NCBI RefSeq assembly: GCF_907163265.1
Contig: NZ_CAJQUM010000001.1
Span: 2,294,001-2,358,000, forward strand
Source: Georgfuchsia toluolica
GTDB lineage: Bacteria > Pseudomonadota > Gammaproteobacteria > Burkholderiales > Rhodocyclaceae
Direction of reading: 5' to 3'
Length of the DNA: 64,000 nucleotides
The translations under genes were made by a program, and so were the position numbers. Under the pieces are notes generated by a model, which ran no database searches, had not been told where the DNA came from, and saw nothing but the letters and a program-made list of their open reading frames with translations. Shown here piece after piece: positions 45,636 through 54,495 of this stretch (position 1 is its first letter; the number at the start of each line of letters is the position of its first letter).

Positions 45636-46231
45636 TGCTTTTCACCGCCGCTCTTGCCGTGCTCGATCATGTTTTTCTCGATATTCTTAATGGCTTCCAA
45701 TTGTTTCTCCAACTCCTCGGCGCGCTTGGCCCCGGCTTCGGCGCGTCTGGCGCTGGCCTCTGCTCGTTTGGCCTCAGCCTCGGCCCGTTTAGCCTCAGCC
45801 TCGGCCTGCCTGGTCTCGGCTTCGAGACGCCGCCGCTCCGCCAGGTCCGAATCGAGCAACTGGGCCAGTGCATCCAGTTCCGTGTCGGCGGACTTGTTTT
45901 TCTTAAGCAATGGTTCAATCATTTGTTGCGCCTTGCGCGCATCACCGCCGGGAACAGACAGTGCCAGCGCATATTGCAGCAGACGAAAATCAGTTTTCTC
46001 ACTGGTATAGAGCAACCGCACATGTTCGGCTTCCTGTGCGTAATCAGTGGCGTTGAGGTTGCGCACATAATCCGCGTAGTAAAGCAGTGCGGCTGCCCTG
46101 CCGCTGGCATGCGCCTGCCCCGGCTTGATCCAGTAGTAGCCATTGTCTGCAATTTGTGTGCGCAACTGCGAGAGTTGCGCGCAACCCGTCAGCAGCATGA
46201 CAAGTGCGATAATTATCGTGAATGTCTTCAT
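45632..46231 (-). CDS. QseG-like outer-membrane lipoprotein with heptad repeats
   Basis: This 199-residue lipoprotein starts MKTFTIIIALVMLLTGCAQL, with the lipobox Cys at 17. It has a helical body (AALLYYADYVRNLNATDYAQ) and a C-terminal run of Ala/Glu/Arg heptads (KRAEAEA, KRAEASA, RRAEAGA) predicted to be a long coiled coil. In enteric bacteria, QseG at this position activates the adjacent kinase. The start at 46231 overlaps the kinase stop by ATGA; the much longer open frame upstream lies inside the kinase gene and is not coding. Confidence 0.8.
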   Translation of the reverse strand: MKTFTIIIALVMLLTGCAQLSQLRTQIADNGYYWIKPGQAHASGRAAALLYYADYVRNLNATDYAQEAEHVRLLYTSEKTDFRLLQYALALSVPGGDARKAQQMIEPLLKKNKSADTELDALAQLLDSDLAERRRLEAETRQAEAEAKRAEAEAKRAEASARRAEAGAKRAEELEKQLEAIKNIEKNMIEHGKSGGEKQ

Positions 46232-47673
46232 GGGGTATTCAGTGGCAGATGTACCGTAAATTGTCCGTGACCGCTGCCAACGTCTATTTTGCCACCTAGA
46301 GCAAGGACATGTTCCTGGGTGATGGAAAGACCGATGCCGCTGCTTTTCACCAAGCCGCTGCCGGCGGTGCGCCCACGATAGAAGGGATCGAAGATATGGT
46401 CGCGGTCTTCGGCGGCCACGCCGGGGCCCTCGTCGGTGACCTCGAATGCGGCGCTGCTGCCGTTGCGCTTGATCGACACGCCGACCACGCCGCCGTCTGG
46501 CGAATATTTCACCGCGTTGGAGATCAGGTTGTCGAGGATGATGCGCAGGCGCTCGGCATCGGTTCGCATTGGGAATTCTTCGACTTGCAGGTTCAGGCGG
46601 ATGCCGCGCGCCGCCATCGGCAGCACTTGTTTGTCGGCAATCCGGTGCATGATCTCGGCGGGATTCAGCGGCTGCAGCTTGATGGAAGCCTGTTGGAATT
46701 CCTGCTCGCCATGCTGCAATAATTTTTCGATCAATCGTTGCAGATCGAGGCTGTGCTGGCGCAGGATGCGCACGATTACCTGCTGGCGCTCGGTGAGTGG
46801 GCCGGCTATCTGTTCGGCCAATAAATCGGAACCCTCGCGCAGCGCGGTAAGCGGTGTCTTCAAATCGTGCGAGACATTGCGCAGAAAGCGGCTCTTCTGT
46901 TCTTCCAGTTCCACCAGGCGCAAGCGCAGCCAATCGAGCTGGCGCCCGAGTTGTTCGAGATCATCGGGGCCGTAGACCTCGATGCGCTTATCCAAGCGGC
47001 GTTCCCCAAGGTCACGGATGCCCTGCTCGATTTGCGCAATGGGCCGCGCCAGCAGATAAGTGAATCCGACGACCACAAAAAATGCCACCGGCAACAGCAT
47101 GAACAACTGTTGTTTTAGGGTCGCTTCGGTCTTCTCCGCCGAACTGCGCAGGGATTCAACCTCCTGATCGATAATCGCGGAGGAACGCGCGAGCAAATCG
47201 CGCGCGCCAAACGTGACTTCCTCGTAACGGCGTGCGATTTCCCGTGCCTGCGTCGATTTGGCGCCGACTGCGGAGAGTGAGTCGTTGATTTCCTGTTCTG
47301 TCTTCATCAGCGCATCGAGATCATTGCGAATCGATACGCTCGGTGACAGTGCCGCAACCTTGGCGCCTGTGTCGACAAAGCGGCGATGCAAGTCCAGATA
47401 ACTGTCCCATAGTGCGCTGTCCTGCAGCACGATGCCCTGCTGCGCGGCGCGCTCGAGCGCGGTTGCGGTTTCGCTCAACTCGCGCGTCGCATGCACGATG
47501 CGGGCAGCCTCATACACCGCGCGTTGGCTTTGGTTGGCCAGTCGCTGAATGGCGACCATATTGAAGAGCAGGCCAGCAACCAGCGGTAGCACAGCCAGCA
47601 CGAAGCCCGCCGCAAGCAGCTTGAAGAAGGATTTTGGGTAGCGAATCGGATAACGAAGCTTCACGCCATTCAT
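46228..47673 (-). CDS. glrK: Sensor histidine kinase, GlrK/QseE-like
   Basis: This 481-residue membrane kinase has two helices (~17-38 and ~187-206) flanking a periplasmic helical sensor, then HAMP and HisKA with H269 in RNVSHDLKTPLTALREG. The HATPase domain carries the N box in LDNLISNAVKYSPDGG and the G boxes DEGPGVAAED and GIGLSITQEHV. It is first in a three-gene operon with overlapping ends. The envelope signal is unknown. Confidence 0.87.
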   Translation of the reverse strand: MNGVKLRYPIRYPKSFFKLLAAGFVLAVLPLVAGLLFNMVAIQRLANQSQRAVYEAARIVHATRELSETATALERAAQQGIVLQDSALWDSYLDLHRRFVDTGAKVAALSPSVSIRNDLDALMKTEQEINDSLSAVGAKSTQAREIARRYEEVTFGARDLLARSSAIIDQEVESLRSSAEKTEATLKQQLFMLLPVAFFVVVGFTYLLARPIAQIEQGIRDLGERRLDKRIEVYGPDDLEQLGRQLDWLRLRLVELEEQKSRFLRNVSHDLKTPLTALREGSDLLAEQIAGPLTERQQVIVRILRQHSLDLQRLIEKLLQHGEQEFQQASIKLQPLNPAEIMHRIADKQVLPMAARGIRLNLQVEEFPMRTDAERLRIILDNLISNAVKYSPDGGVVGVSIKRNGSSAAFEVTDEGPGVAAEDRDHIFDPFYRGRTAGSGLVKSSGIGLSITQEHVLALGGKIDVGSGHGQFTVHLPLNTP

Positions 47674-47796
47674 GTGAGCAAGAGCCGTACCGGGGCAGGA
47701 TAGCGGATGCCTATGCTACGCCTGTGCGCATTATTAACGCATGGGCAGTTGCCACTCCGGTAAACTGCGCACGGATATTCACGGAGCGATAGACCC

Positions 47797-48405
47797 ATGT
47801 TTACAGGAATTGTTGCAACCACAGGCAAGGTGCGTACTTCACAGGCACTGGAAGACGGTGTGCGGCTGACCATTGAGGCAGGCTCGCTCGATCTGTCCGA
47901 CGTCGCGATCGGCGATTCCATTGCCTGCAATGGCGTTTGCCTGACCGTTATCGAAGTCGGCGCCGACAGTTTCAGCGTAGAGGTTTCGCGCGAAACCCTT
48001 AACTGCACCGCCGGCCTCGCCGGCAATAACCCGCTCAATCTGGAAAAGGCGTTGCGCCTGGCCGACCGGCTCGGCGGCCATCTTGTGTCCGGCCATGTCG
48101 ATGGCGTCGGCGAAGTGCTCAAATTCGAGCCCATCGGCGAATCGCACGAACTGGTGATTCGCGCGCCGCAGGAACTGGCCAAGTACATTGCGCGCAAGGG
48201 TTCTGTCGCGGTGGATGGCGTCAGCCTCACCACCAACTGGGTCAACGGGCCGGAATTTTCCATCAACCTCATCCCGCACACCATCGAAGTGACCACGTTC
48301 AAGCATCTGGCGGCAGGCAGCCGCGTCAATCTTGAAGTCGACCTGATTGCCCGCTATGTTGAGCGCATGCTATCCATGTCCGAAGACATCCAGAATATGA
48401 CTTGA
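47797..48405 (+). CDS. ribE: Riboflavin synthase, alpha chain
   Basis: This enzyme dismutates two lumazines to riboflavin. The 202-residue protein has the two tandem lumazine-binding barrels. The N-terminus MFTGIVATTGKV and the active segment SIACNGVCLTVIEV form barrel 1; LVSGHVDGVGEV, with SVAVDGVSLTTNWV, forms barrel 2. It stands alone, with no FMN riboswitch in the 120 bases upstream. Confidence 0.95.
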   Translation: MFTGIVATTGKVRTSQALEDGVRLTIEAGSLDLSDVAIGDSIACNGVCLTVIEVGADSFSVEVSRETLNCTAGLAGNNPLNLEKALRLADRLGGHLVSGHVDGVGEVLKFEPIGESHELVIRAPQELAKYIARKGSVAVDGVSLTTNWVNGPEFSINLIPHTIEVTTFKHLAAGSRVNLEVDLIARYVERMLSMSEDIQNMT

Positions 48406-48449
48406 CCATGCGATGGAGTATTAAACGAAATCACTGGCGCTAAAATAAT

Positions 48450-48902
48450 TTAGCGTGGATTACCCGCCGGAATGCATTTCAATCGCCTCTCAACGCCAAA
48501 GGAACGGCTTGCCGCCTCGCTCTGCAAGCAGGCAGCCAACGATAATCGCGGCTCTCGTGACTGAAAAACAATCACAACGCCATTCTGCATTCTGACCGTT
48601 GGCACATCCAGCGCAGCCCTGGACAAGAGTTTCCGGGATTCGTCGTCGAGTCCTCTGGCGCAGGCCGCGGTAATGATTCCTGCGCGGCTTGCCTTTAGGG
48701 GCTTAGCCAGTTCATCGGACTTTGTCGCGCAGGCTTCGCTATTGGCGAAGCCTGCGCCAAGGAACGTGACATCGAGTTCGCCGCCGCTATGGAGTCGAAC
48801 GATCGGAAAATACAAGGTGGCTGGCAGGTATTCAATGGCTGCAGCAGACAATGCGACTATCAAGGCAAGCACACCAAAGACAACAGCGAATGTGCGCAAC
48901 AT
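48450..48902 (-). CDS. Hypothetical membrane-anchored protein
   Basis: This 150-residue protein has one N-terminal hydrophobic helix (MLRTFAVVFGVLALIVALSA) and a soluble domain with four cysteines (EACATKSDELA, ITAACARGL, AACLQSEA, LKCIPAGNPR) that could pair in the periplasm. I do not recognise a family. Its ATG is 3 bases downstream of the methyltransferase stop, so they probably share a transcript. Confidence 0.55.
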   Translation of the reverse strand: MLRTFAVVFGVLALIVALSAAAIEYLPATLYFPIVRLHSGGELDVTFLGAGFANSEACATKSDELAKPLKASRAGIITAACARGLDDESRKLLSRAALDVPTVRMQNGVVIVFQSREPRLSLAACLQSEAASRSFGVERRLKCIPAGNPR

Positions 48903-48905
48903 GGG

Positions 48906-49574
48906 TCAATAAAATCCAGGAATCAGACGCCAGGAGCGCTTCCGATATTCGCCGTATTCGGCAAACGCTTTGCCCAGGACCGTTTCTTCCCAGATCATGC
49001 GGCGGATCTGAAAAAAAAGCTGCACGGCCATGATCGCGAATGCCGGCCATGAGCGGATCTGGAGGAATACACCAAAAAACGCAATCGTCTCGCCAAGATA
49101 GAGCGGATGCCGGATTGCAGAATAAATTCCGCGCGTCACCAGACGGCGCGCTTCCGGCATGATGCTCAGCGAGCGCCCGAGATCAAGTGCCGCGAAGATA
49201 CAAAACAGGTTTCCACCCAGCATGAACAGAATCGAAAGCCCGTCCCAAATTGGCGCAGCGGGAGGGCGGGGCAGCAGCAATGCGAAATAGGCGGTGGTGA
49301 GTCCCAGCAGGGCATCAATCCGGGGCCGCCATCCAGGCAGTTTCTGTATCGGCTGGCGCCGTGCAAGATGCAGAAGGGCGAAGCACAGCAAGAGCAGCAA
49401 CAGGGTGACACGGGCGATCACGCCAAGCTGAAAGCGCGGGTTCCATTCGAAATAGGGATGTGCTCCGACCAGGTTTTGCAGCCCCCTGAATTCCCGGAGC
49501 AGCCAAAAGGCCGTGAAGCAGACGATCGGCAGCCGCATTACCGCGTCATGGATCGATGCGCGATTCCATAACAT
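48906..49574 (-). CDS. Isoprenylcysteine carboxyl methyltransferase-like membrane protein
   Basis: This 222-residue membrane protein has about five helices. The C-terminal pattern of the ICMT/PEMT-type methyltransferases is present: RLVTRGIYSAIRHPLYLGE and the SAM-binding end WEETVLGKAFAEYGEYRKRS. Bacterial members may methylate lipids or small molecules; prenylated-protein substrates are unlikely. The ATG is one base after the stop of the capsule fusion gene, so it may be read from the capsule transcript. Confidence 0.82.
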   Translation of the reverse strand: MLWNRASIHDAVMRLPIVCFTAFWLLREFRGLQNLVGAHPYFEWNPRFQLGVIARVTLLLLLLCFALLHLARRQPIQKLPGWRPRIDALLGLTTAYFALLLPRPPAAPIWDGLSILFMLGGNLFCIFAALDLGRSLSIMPEARRLVTRGIYSAIRHPLYLGETIAFFGVFLQIRSWPAFAIMAVQLFFQIRRMIWEETVLGKAFAEYGEYRKRSWRLIPGFY

Positions 49575-52500
49575 TCAATCGAATTCCCAATAGGCACGGA
49601 GCGAGCGGTCCGGACCAATGGAGATTCTTGGCCTGTTTCTGCCGCGCTCCTGGTCGAGCATCAGGTTGCCAATGCCATAACCGATGAGGCTGCCTGCGAC
49701 CGTGTCCGAAACAAAGTGCTGCCGCTGCTGGACGCGGCCGAAGGCCGTTGCTCCCGCTACGGCATAGAGCCAGTTCGCGCCATAGCGCTCCGCAAACGGC
49801 GTTGCCAGCGCAAAGGCCACACCCATGTGCTGGGAGGGGAAGCTGGAGGTGAATCCCTTGTGGCTGAAACTGGAGAAATGATGAGTACCTTGGCCGGCTT
49901 CCGGCCTGGCCCGGCCTACCGCGAAGCGGGTCAACTCGCCGGTGGCGTAGGTCAGCCCCGCGGCTTTTATTGCAGTCCAGGCGGTGTTGGATGCCGCTTC
50001 GTCACCGAGGCCGGTCCAGAGCAAACCGGTGCCGATGGCCAATCCGATAGGAATGGCAGTGGCGGTACGGCCCATGCGGTCCCACTTGCCGCCCTGGTGT
50101 TTCGCGGCCCATTTGCTTACCGGCTGGTCCAGCAGGGACGATGCCAATACGATACCGCCACCCATGAGCAGCGTCTCCAACGGTGTCGCTCCGATCTGGC
50201 GGACAAGTCGCTTGCCGGAACTGCCGACATCCTTGAACATCGAATGATCGGGGTCGGGCATCGGCGCATCTTCGCCGTTCCATTGGCCATTATCTGGTTC
50301 GCGATACGACAGCATGCGCCGGTTGCGGCCGCGCGTGAAGTCGAACAGGCTGAATGCCCGCTCCAGGATGGCGCCGCCATCGCGGGTGAGCGGGTGCCAG
50401 GAGAAGTTGGCCATCTGCCCGCTGGAGCGGGGCAGGATCGCATCGAAGGGAATCGACAGGTAGATTCCCTTGTCGAAACTGCCCTCGCCGAATTTGGTGG
50501 ATGACACATTGGTCTTGGTCATCAGTGCCCCCATCACGGTGCCGTTATCGAACGTGCGATGGACATCGATCGTGGCGCCCTTGTCGCCGGCGAGATACTG
50601 TCCCAGTTTCAGGCTGGCTTCGATCGAATGCCATCCGGTTTCCCAGTACAAGGTCACATGGCCCGTATTGGCGCTGTAGTCGAGCAGCCCCAGGCCCTGG
50701 TTGAACTGGCGCTTCTTGACATGATTGACATCGACTCCGAATGCAAACGGGCTGTGCCAGGGCCGGTACAGCCACTCGCCCCCGACACCGGCAAACATGG
50801 GTTCGAGATAACCGCCATAGACGCTGTAGTACTGAGTGTCCGACAGTGTGCCGACATGATTGACTTGCAGGTTCGGCAGGGTGACGCGCGAGGTCACCAG
50901 ATATTTGCGCAGATCGGTGCGCACGCGGGGCAGGTCGCTGGGACCGTCGGTTTTGAAATTGCTGTAATTGTCTATCAACCGGAGATTCAGGAACCCGGAC
51001 GTCCAGGTACTCTCGTTGAACTTCAGTTCCGAGCGGGCGCCAAGACCGGCCTGGACCAGAAAGAAGCCATCCGGCCCACCGATCGTTTGAGAGAAGGTCG
51101 GCGTCAGACCGATATCGAACCAGTCCGGCTCGCCATGCCAAACGGGCGTCTCCCTTACCAGACTGGTATTCGGCCGGCGTGCCGTGACAATGTCGGTGCG
51201 CTCGGAGGGCAACAGGAAGCGTGTATGTTGCACGAGCCATTGTTCTCTCAAGACCACCTGTTCGGTGATCGAAGCACCACGCTCAACGTGTCGGAACACG
51301 AAGCGCTCGATATTGGCCGGTGCATCCCGATGCAATATGCGCACGGCACGCTCGATGCGGTCGGCCCAATAGACCCCGCTGCTTTTGCTGATCGTCAGAC
51401 ACAATTCCCTGCCATGCAGCGAGATGTCGCCAATCGTCCACAGCGTGTGATCCTCGATGTCGGCCACGGTCTTGCTCCAGTCCGGGGCCTTCACCGGCAT
51501 TTGCTGGCGCACCGGCACCGGGGGGGGATCGAGCAGCTTGGGCACGGTGATCTTGTCGAGGCCGCCGTGGAATGTAAATCCGAACATCAGTCGATTGCCA
51601 CGCTCCAGTGCGGCCGACAGATCGACGGAGTCCGACAGTCGATAATTGAGCCCGGCATTGAACGACGATTTGGCGCCGGGGGCGTAGCCGAAGGGCTCGT
51701 GCTTGTAATCGTTGCCGTCAAGTTCGAGTTTCAGGGTGAGGGCCTGGTTCCAGGGCGTGTGGTACTGAACACCGCCGAACAGGCTGGTAGGCCCGGTAAA
51801 ATAAGAATTCGTATTGAAGTTGCCGGTGGTCTGGCCGATTGAGCTTCCTTGATTGCCTTTCCGGGTTCGGAATCCCTTACTAAATATTGAAAATGGATTG
51901 CGAATATTTCCTCGACTACTCATGTATCCCCAGGCCAGTCCCAGGCTCGCGTCGAAATCATTCCAGCGCTTGTTCGCCACCAGATATTCGCTCGAAAACA
52001 GGCCTGTGCCACCAATATCGATAAAGCCCAACGCCAGTTCCGGCGTCGACGCTGTTTCCTTCGCCAGGCGGAATTTCACGTCAATGCTTTTGTCCTTGTA
52101 GCTCTGGCTGATACCGGGCCCATACGATTGGTTGCTGATCGCCGTATAGCGGAATCCGGCTTCCAGCCAGTCAAGCGGCTGGAACAGAATATTGCCGCGG
52201 GTATAGGGGTAGACATGGCTATACCCGAAGCGCATGTCTCCGGTAACGGCCATGCGGGCGGTCGGCGTTTGCAGCAGCCCGATAAGGCCCCAGTCGTTGG
52301 CGCTGACGACGCGGTTGCGCGCGCACGTTGCAAGTGCATCGGGACCGGGCGGCGGAGCGGCGGGAGCAACAGTCGCCAATATTGCTGCCTGCTCTGCAAA
52401 CCCCGGTTTCTGCGAGGCCAGGAATTGCGCGAGCCGGGTGGAGAACCATGCCGGCCATTCCGTGTCTCGTTCTGGTGCCCAGATCAGCGCACCGGGCGCG

Positions 52501-53102
52501 GGTTCGCTTTGCGCCTCGCGGTTCCATGCGGCGACGGCCAGGTTCAGGACATGACCATCAGGTTGTATCAGCCAGACCCGGTCAATCGCCAAGGCGCCCT
52601 TGGAGAAACAAGTCAGCAGATACGTCGTGGCTTCGGCCCCGGCCCTATGCGGCAGGGTACAGCGCTGCAGACTGCCATTCACCACCGTTATCGTGTTGTC
52701 ACGCCGCGGCAACTGTACCGATTGCCCCGCTTGCAGTACCGGGTCAGCTTCGGGATGCGCCTGCAGCCACCTTGGATCCGTCATGGCAAGCGGGACTCGT
52801 CCGGTTACCGGCAAGGTCCCGATCCATGCCGCCATCCTGCGGCGAATGTCGGCAGAGACGGGGAAATCGGGTGCTGCGATCAGGGTATCGAGCAGTTGCT
52901 GCTGCATCCGCGCTTGCGGGAGTTTCTGTTCCGGCGTTCTCCAGCTCAATCCCGGCAGATAATTGTTGCCGGCATCACGTTGCCGCAATATCCAGTCGCT
53001 TAGGCGTTCGCCACTGCGGATCCCGGTTTCCCCCGCCATGGCGGCAGCAGCAAACAGTGAGCCGATCAGCGCGGCAATGACTTTCCGTTTCGCGTGAGTC
53101 AT
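49575..53102 (-). CDS. GfcC-like, YjbH/GfcD beta-barrel and PAP2 phosphatase fusion
   Basis: This 1175-residue exported protein joins three parts. After a signal peptide (to ~23, AAAAMAGE) comes a GfcC-like domain (~25-245) with VNGSLQRCTLPHRAGAEATT. A YjbH/GfcD-type outer-membrane barrel follows (~265-950: NDWGLIGLLQTPTARMAVTG, YSHVYPYTRGNILFQPLDWL). The last part is a PAP2 acid phosphatase (~1010-1160). PAP2 motifs are RFAVGRARP (KxxxxxxRP-like), PSQH at 1089-1092 in place of PSGH, and RVQQRQHFVSD (RxxxxxHxxxD, His 1129). In E. coli gfcC and gfcD are separate genes without PAP2. A phosphatase on undecaprenyl-P-P or a polymer phosphate is an inference. Confidence 0.85.
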   Translation of the reverse strand: MTHAKRKVIAALIGSLFAAAAMAGETGIRSGERLSDWILRQRDAGNNYLPGLSWRTPEQKLPQARMQQQLLDTLIAAPDFPVSADIRRRMAAWIGTLPVTGRVPLAMTDPRWLQAHPEADPVLQAGQSVQLPRRDNTITVVNGSLQRCTLPHRAGAEATTYLLTCFSKGALAIDRVWLIQPDGHVLNLAVAAWNREAQSEPAPGALIWAPERDTEWPAWFSTRLAQFLASQKPGFAEQAAILATVAPAAPPPGPDALATCARNRVVSANDWGLIGLLQTPTARMAVTGDMRFGYSHVYPYTRGNILFQPLDWLEAGFRYTAISNQSYGPGISQSYKDKSIDVKFRLAKETASTPELALGFIDIGGTGLFSSEYLVANKRWNDFDASLGLAWGYMSSRGNIRNPFSIFSKGFRTRKGNQGSSIGQTTGNFNTNSYFTGPTSLFGGVQYHTPWNQALTLKLELDGNDYKHEPFGYAPGAKSSFNAGLNYRLSDSVDLSAALERGNRLMFGFTFHGGLDKITVPKLLDPPPVPVRQQMPVKAPDWSKTVADIEDHTLWTIGDISLHGRELCLTISKSSGVYWADRIERAVRILHRDAPANIERFVFRHVERGASITEQVVLREQWLVQHTRFLLPSERTDIVTARRPNTSLVRETPVWHGEPDWFDIGLTPTFSQTIGGPDGFFLVQAGLGARSELKFNESTWTSGFLNLRLIDNYSNFKTDGPSDLPRVRTDLRKYLVTSRVTLPNLQVNHVGTLSDTQYYSVYGGYLEPMFAGVGGEWLYRPWHSPFAFGVDVNHVKKRQFNQGLGLLDYSANTGHVTLYWETGWHSIEASLKLGQYLAGDKGATIDVHRTFDNGTVMGALMTKTNVSSTKFGEGSFDKGIYLSIPFDAILPRSSGQMANFSWHPLTRDGGAILERAFSLFDFTRGRNRRMLSYREPDNGQWNGEDAPMPDPDHSMFKDVGSSGKRLVRQIGATPLETLLMGGGIVLASSLLDQPVSKWAAKHQGGKWDRMGRTATAIPIGLAIGTGLLWTGLGDEAASNTAWTAIKAAGLTYATGELTRFAVGRARPEAGQGTHHFSSFSHKGFTSSFPSQHMGVAFALATPFAERYGANWLYAVAGATAFGRVQQRQHFVSDTVAGSLIGYGIGNLMLDQERGRNRPRISIGPDRSLRAYWEFD

Positions 53103-53118
53103 CAGGATTGCCGCCTGA

Positions 53119-53775
53119 TCAATTGGTACTTCCTTTGGGCAGGCGTTGCCATGCCAGACAAAGGGTTGCAGTCAGGCAGGTTTCGCCATAGACCACTAGC
53201 TCTTTGTCTTTGGCAAGCTCGACCGCATATAACGAGGGCGGGAGTTCCTTTGATATCTGCGGCCCTGCTGTGACGGTTTCCTCAAACCAGCGGAGTCCTG
53301 CGGGATCGCGGTCTTTTAACTGGCTGGTCTTGGGCGGCATTACCGCACGGACGGACACAGTTTCTGCAATATCGAAACGATAATCCGGCATCTCGTCGCG
53401 TGAGCGCTGGTATTGCAGGGGAGAGTTTCCGATGTGGGACCACGGCGGCAGCTTGGGCAACCTGACTTCCCGCCAATCCGTAGCCAGGCCTGTGGTGCCG
53501 ACGATGCGGCCATTGCGCAGCCTCAGCACCTCACCCTTGGCGCTGTACCATATTTCTGTATTGCCTTCCGGCTCCGGCTCGACATAGCCCAGGGCGAGAT
53601 AGGCGGTATGCCCCTCACTCAAGACGCGGATATAGGAAATTCCGGGCGTGGTGGGTGCGGCCGTTTCCTGAACCCCGCTGTTGGAAGCCAGTTCGAGGGT
53701 GCGAACGATGGCCGATGTTCCCGAGGTACAGGCGGCGAGCAGCAGGGGGATGACAATCAAATACAGGCTGCGCAC
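53119..53775 (-). CDS. YjbF/GfcB-like group 4 capsule lipoprotein
   Basis: This ~218-residue lipoprotein has a short signal MRSLYLIVIPLLLAAC, with the lipobox Cys at 16. Its body matches the YjbF/GfcB family: AYLALGYVEPEPEGNTEIWY, LRLRNGRIVGTTGLATDWRE. I chose GTG at 53775 because it gives a proper lipoprotein signal. The open frame runs farther upstream through the terminator at 53829-53856, which is unlikely to be coding. It stands 16 bases before the GfcC-YjbH-PAP2 gene, preserving the gfcB-C-D order. Confidence 0.82.
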   Translation of the reverse strand: MRSLYLIVIPLLLAACTSGTSAIVRTLELASNSGVQETAAPTTPGISYIRVLSEGHTAYLALGYVEPEPEGNTEIWYSAKGEVLRLRNGRIVGTTGLATDWREVRLPKLPPWSHIGNSPLQYQRSRDEMPDYRFDIAETVSVRAVMPPKTSQLKDRDPAGLRWFEETVTAGPQISKELPPSLYAVELAKDKELVVYGETCLTATLCLAWQRLPKGSTN

Positions 53776-53828
53776 GGAGAGGAACGGGAGATGAGGGTAT
53801 AAGCGCAAAGGTGTCGAAATAAACAGCC

Positions 53829-53856
53829 AAAAAAAACCCCAAGGAACTCCTTGGGG
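53829..53856 (-). terminator. Rho-independent terminator after the gfcA-like gene
   Basis: CCCCAAGG (53837-53844), loop AACT, CCTTGGGG (53849-53856), followed in the minus direction by a run of eight T. It lies 22 bases after the stop of the small Thr-tailed gene and precedes gfcB-like. Read-through or a second promoter is therefore needed for the lipoprotein and fusion genes, which suggests that the small protein is made in excess. Confidence 0.9.
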
Positions 53857-53878
53857 CTTTGATGGTACAACGAGATCG

Positions 53879-54142
53879 TTATTGCGTGGTCGTGGTCGTG
53901 GTGGCGGGGTGGTTGTTGTTGTCGCTGTTGGATGCTGCTGCGGCCACGGCAGCGACACCAACGGCGACAGCGACAATGGTTGCCGTGCTGACGGATCCAA
54001 CGGCTGAATCAGTTGCAACTGCGGCACCTGCTCCACCCTCAGCACCGGCTCCAGCTGCGGGAGTTTCTTCAGCAGCAACAACTTGCCCTGCAGCCATTAT
54101 TGTGGCGGCCAGCAGCGAAATCAAACGCATCTTCTTACTCAT
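53879..54142 (-). CDS. GfcA-like small Ala/Thr-rich exported protein
   Basis: This 87-residue protein has a signal peptide (MSKKMRLISLLAATIMAAGQ), an Ala/Gly-rich stretch, a hydrophobic helix (ATIVAVAVGVAAVAAAAS) and an Asn/Thr tail (SNSDNNNHPATTTTTTQ). The plan matches GfcA (YmcD), the Thr-rich inner-membrane protein that opens the enteric group 4 capsule operon. A GGAG ribosome site stands 9 bases upstream. The gene ends at a strong terminator. Confidence 0.75.
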   Translation of the reverse strand: MSKKMRLISLLAATIMAAGQVVAAEETPAAGAGAEGGAGAAVATDSAVGSVSTATIVAVAVGVAAVAAAASNSDNNNHPATTTTTTQ

Positions 54143-54495
54143 TTGGTAATCTCCAGAAAAGTGACTGATAGCTCAGCAAGGCAAGAGGTAAAGCCCCGCA
54201 CTATATAAAAATCCGGAATACGAATCCATCGAGATTTTACTCAGCGTTGAATACTAGTAAAATTTTATGGCATGTGCAAGCGATTTTTGTCACATCATTG
54301 GTGTAAGGCTTACATGGGTTACACTCTGCTTCGCTCGCCGAGATGTTGAATTGGGTTGGCCATGCGGAGCTTTTTCATTACGAGCGGAGCATTGTATTGC
54401 AGGATAGGCCACTGTTATCCGCTGGTATTCGATAAAAACCTGGGCATTCGGGCGTACAGTATGTGGCATTTTTCTGACAAACTGAGGAAATCAGA
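54143..54495. promoter_or_regulatory. Divergent control region between gfcA-like and the SLBB exporter
   Basis: This 353-base gene-free region separates the two arms of the capsule locus and must hold both promoters. It contains a perfect GTAAG-G-CTTAC palindrome (54303-54313). The same site also forms GTGTAA (54301-54306) with TTACAC (54319-54324). A TATATA element near 54205 could be the minus-strand -10. No confident -35/-10 pair or sigma-54 site was found. Confidence 0.5.

Noticed and set aside
47674-47796. Possible FMN riboswitch upstream of ribE
   Set aside because: The space is about 120 bases and lacks the RFN conserved segments; only short unrelated inverted repeats are present.
50559-51842. 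427-codon plus-strand frame inside the GfcC-YjbH-PAP2 gene
   Set aside because: Antisense to a gene with clear family motifs and a signal peptide; no ribosome site or known domain.
54262-54285. Sigma-54 promoter (TGGCAT..GC) before the SLBB exporter
   Set aside because: The GG-GC spacing is nine rather than ten bases and the -12 element lacks TTGC, so it does not satisfy the consensus.
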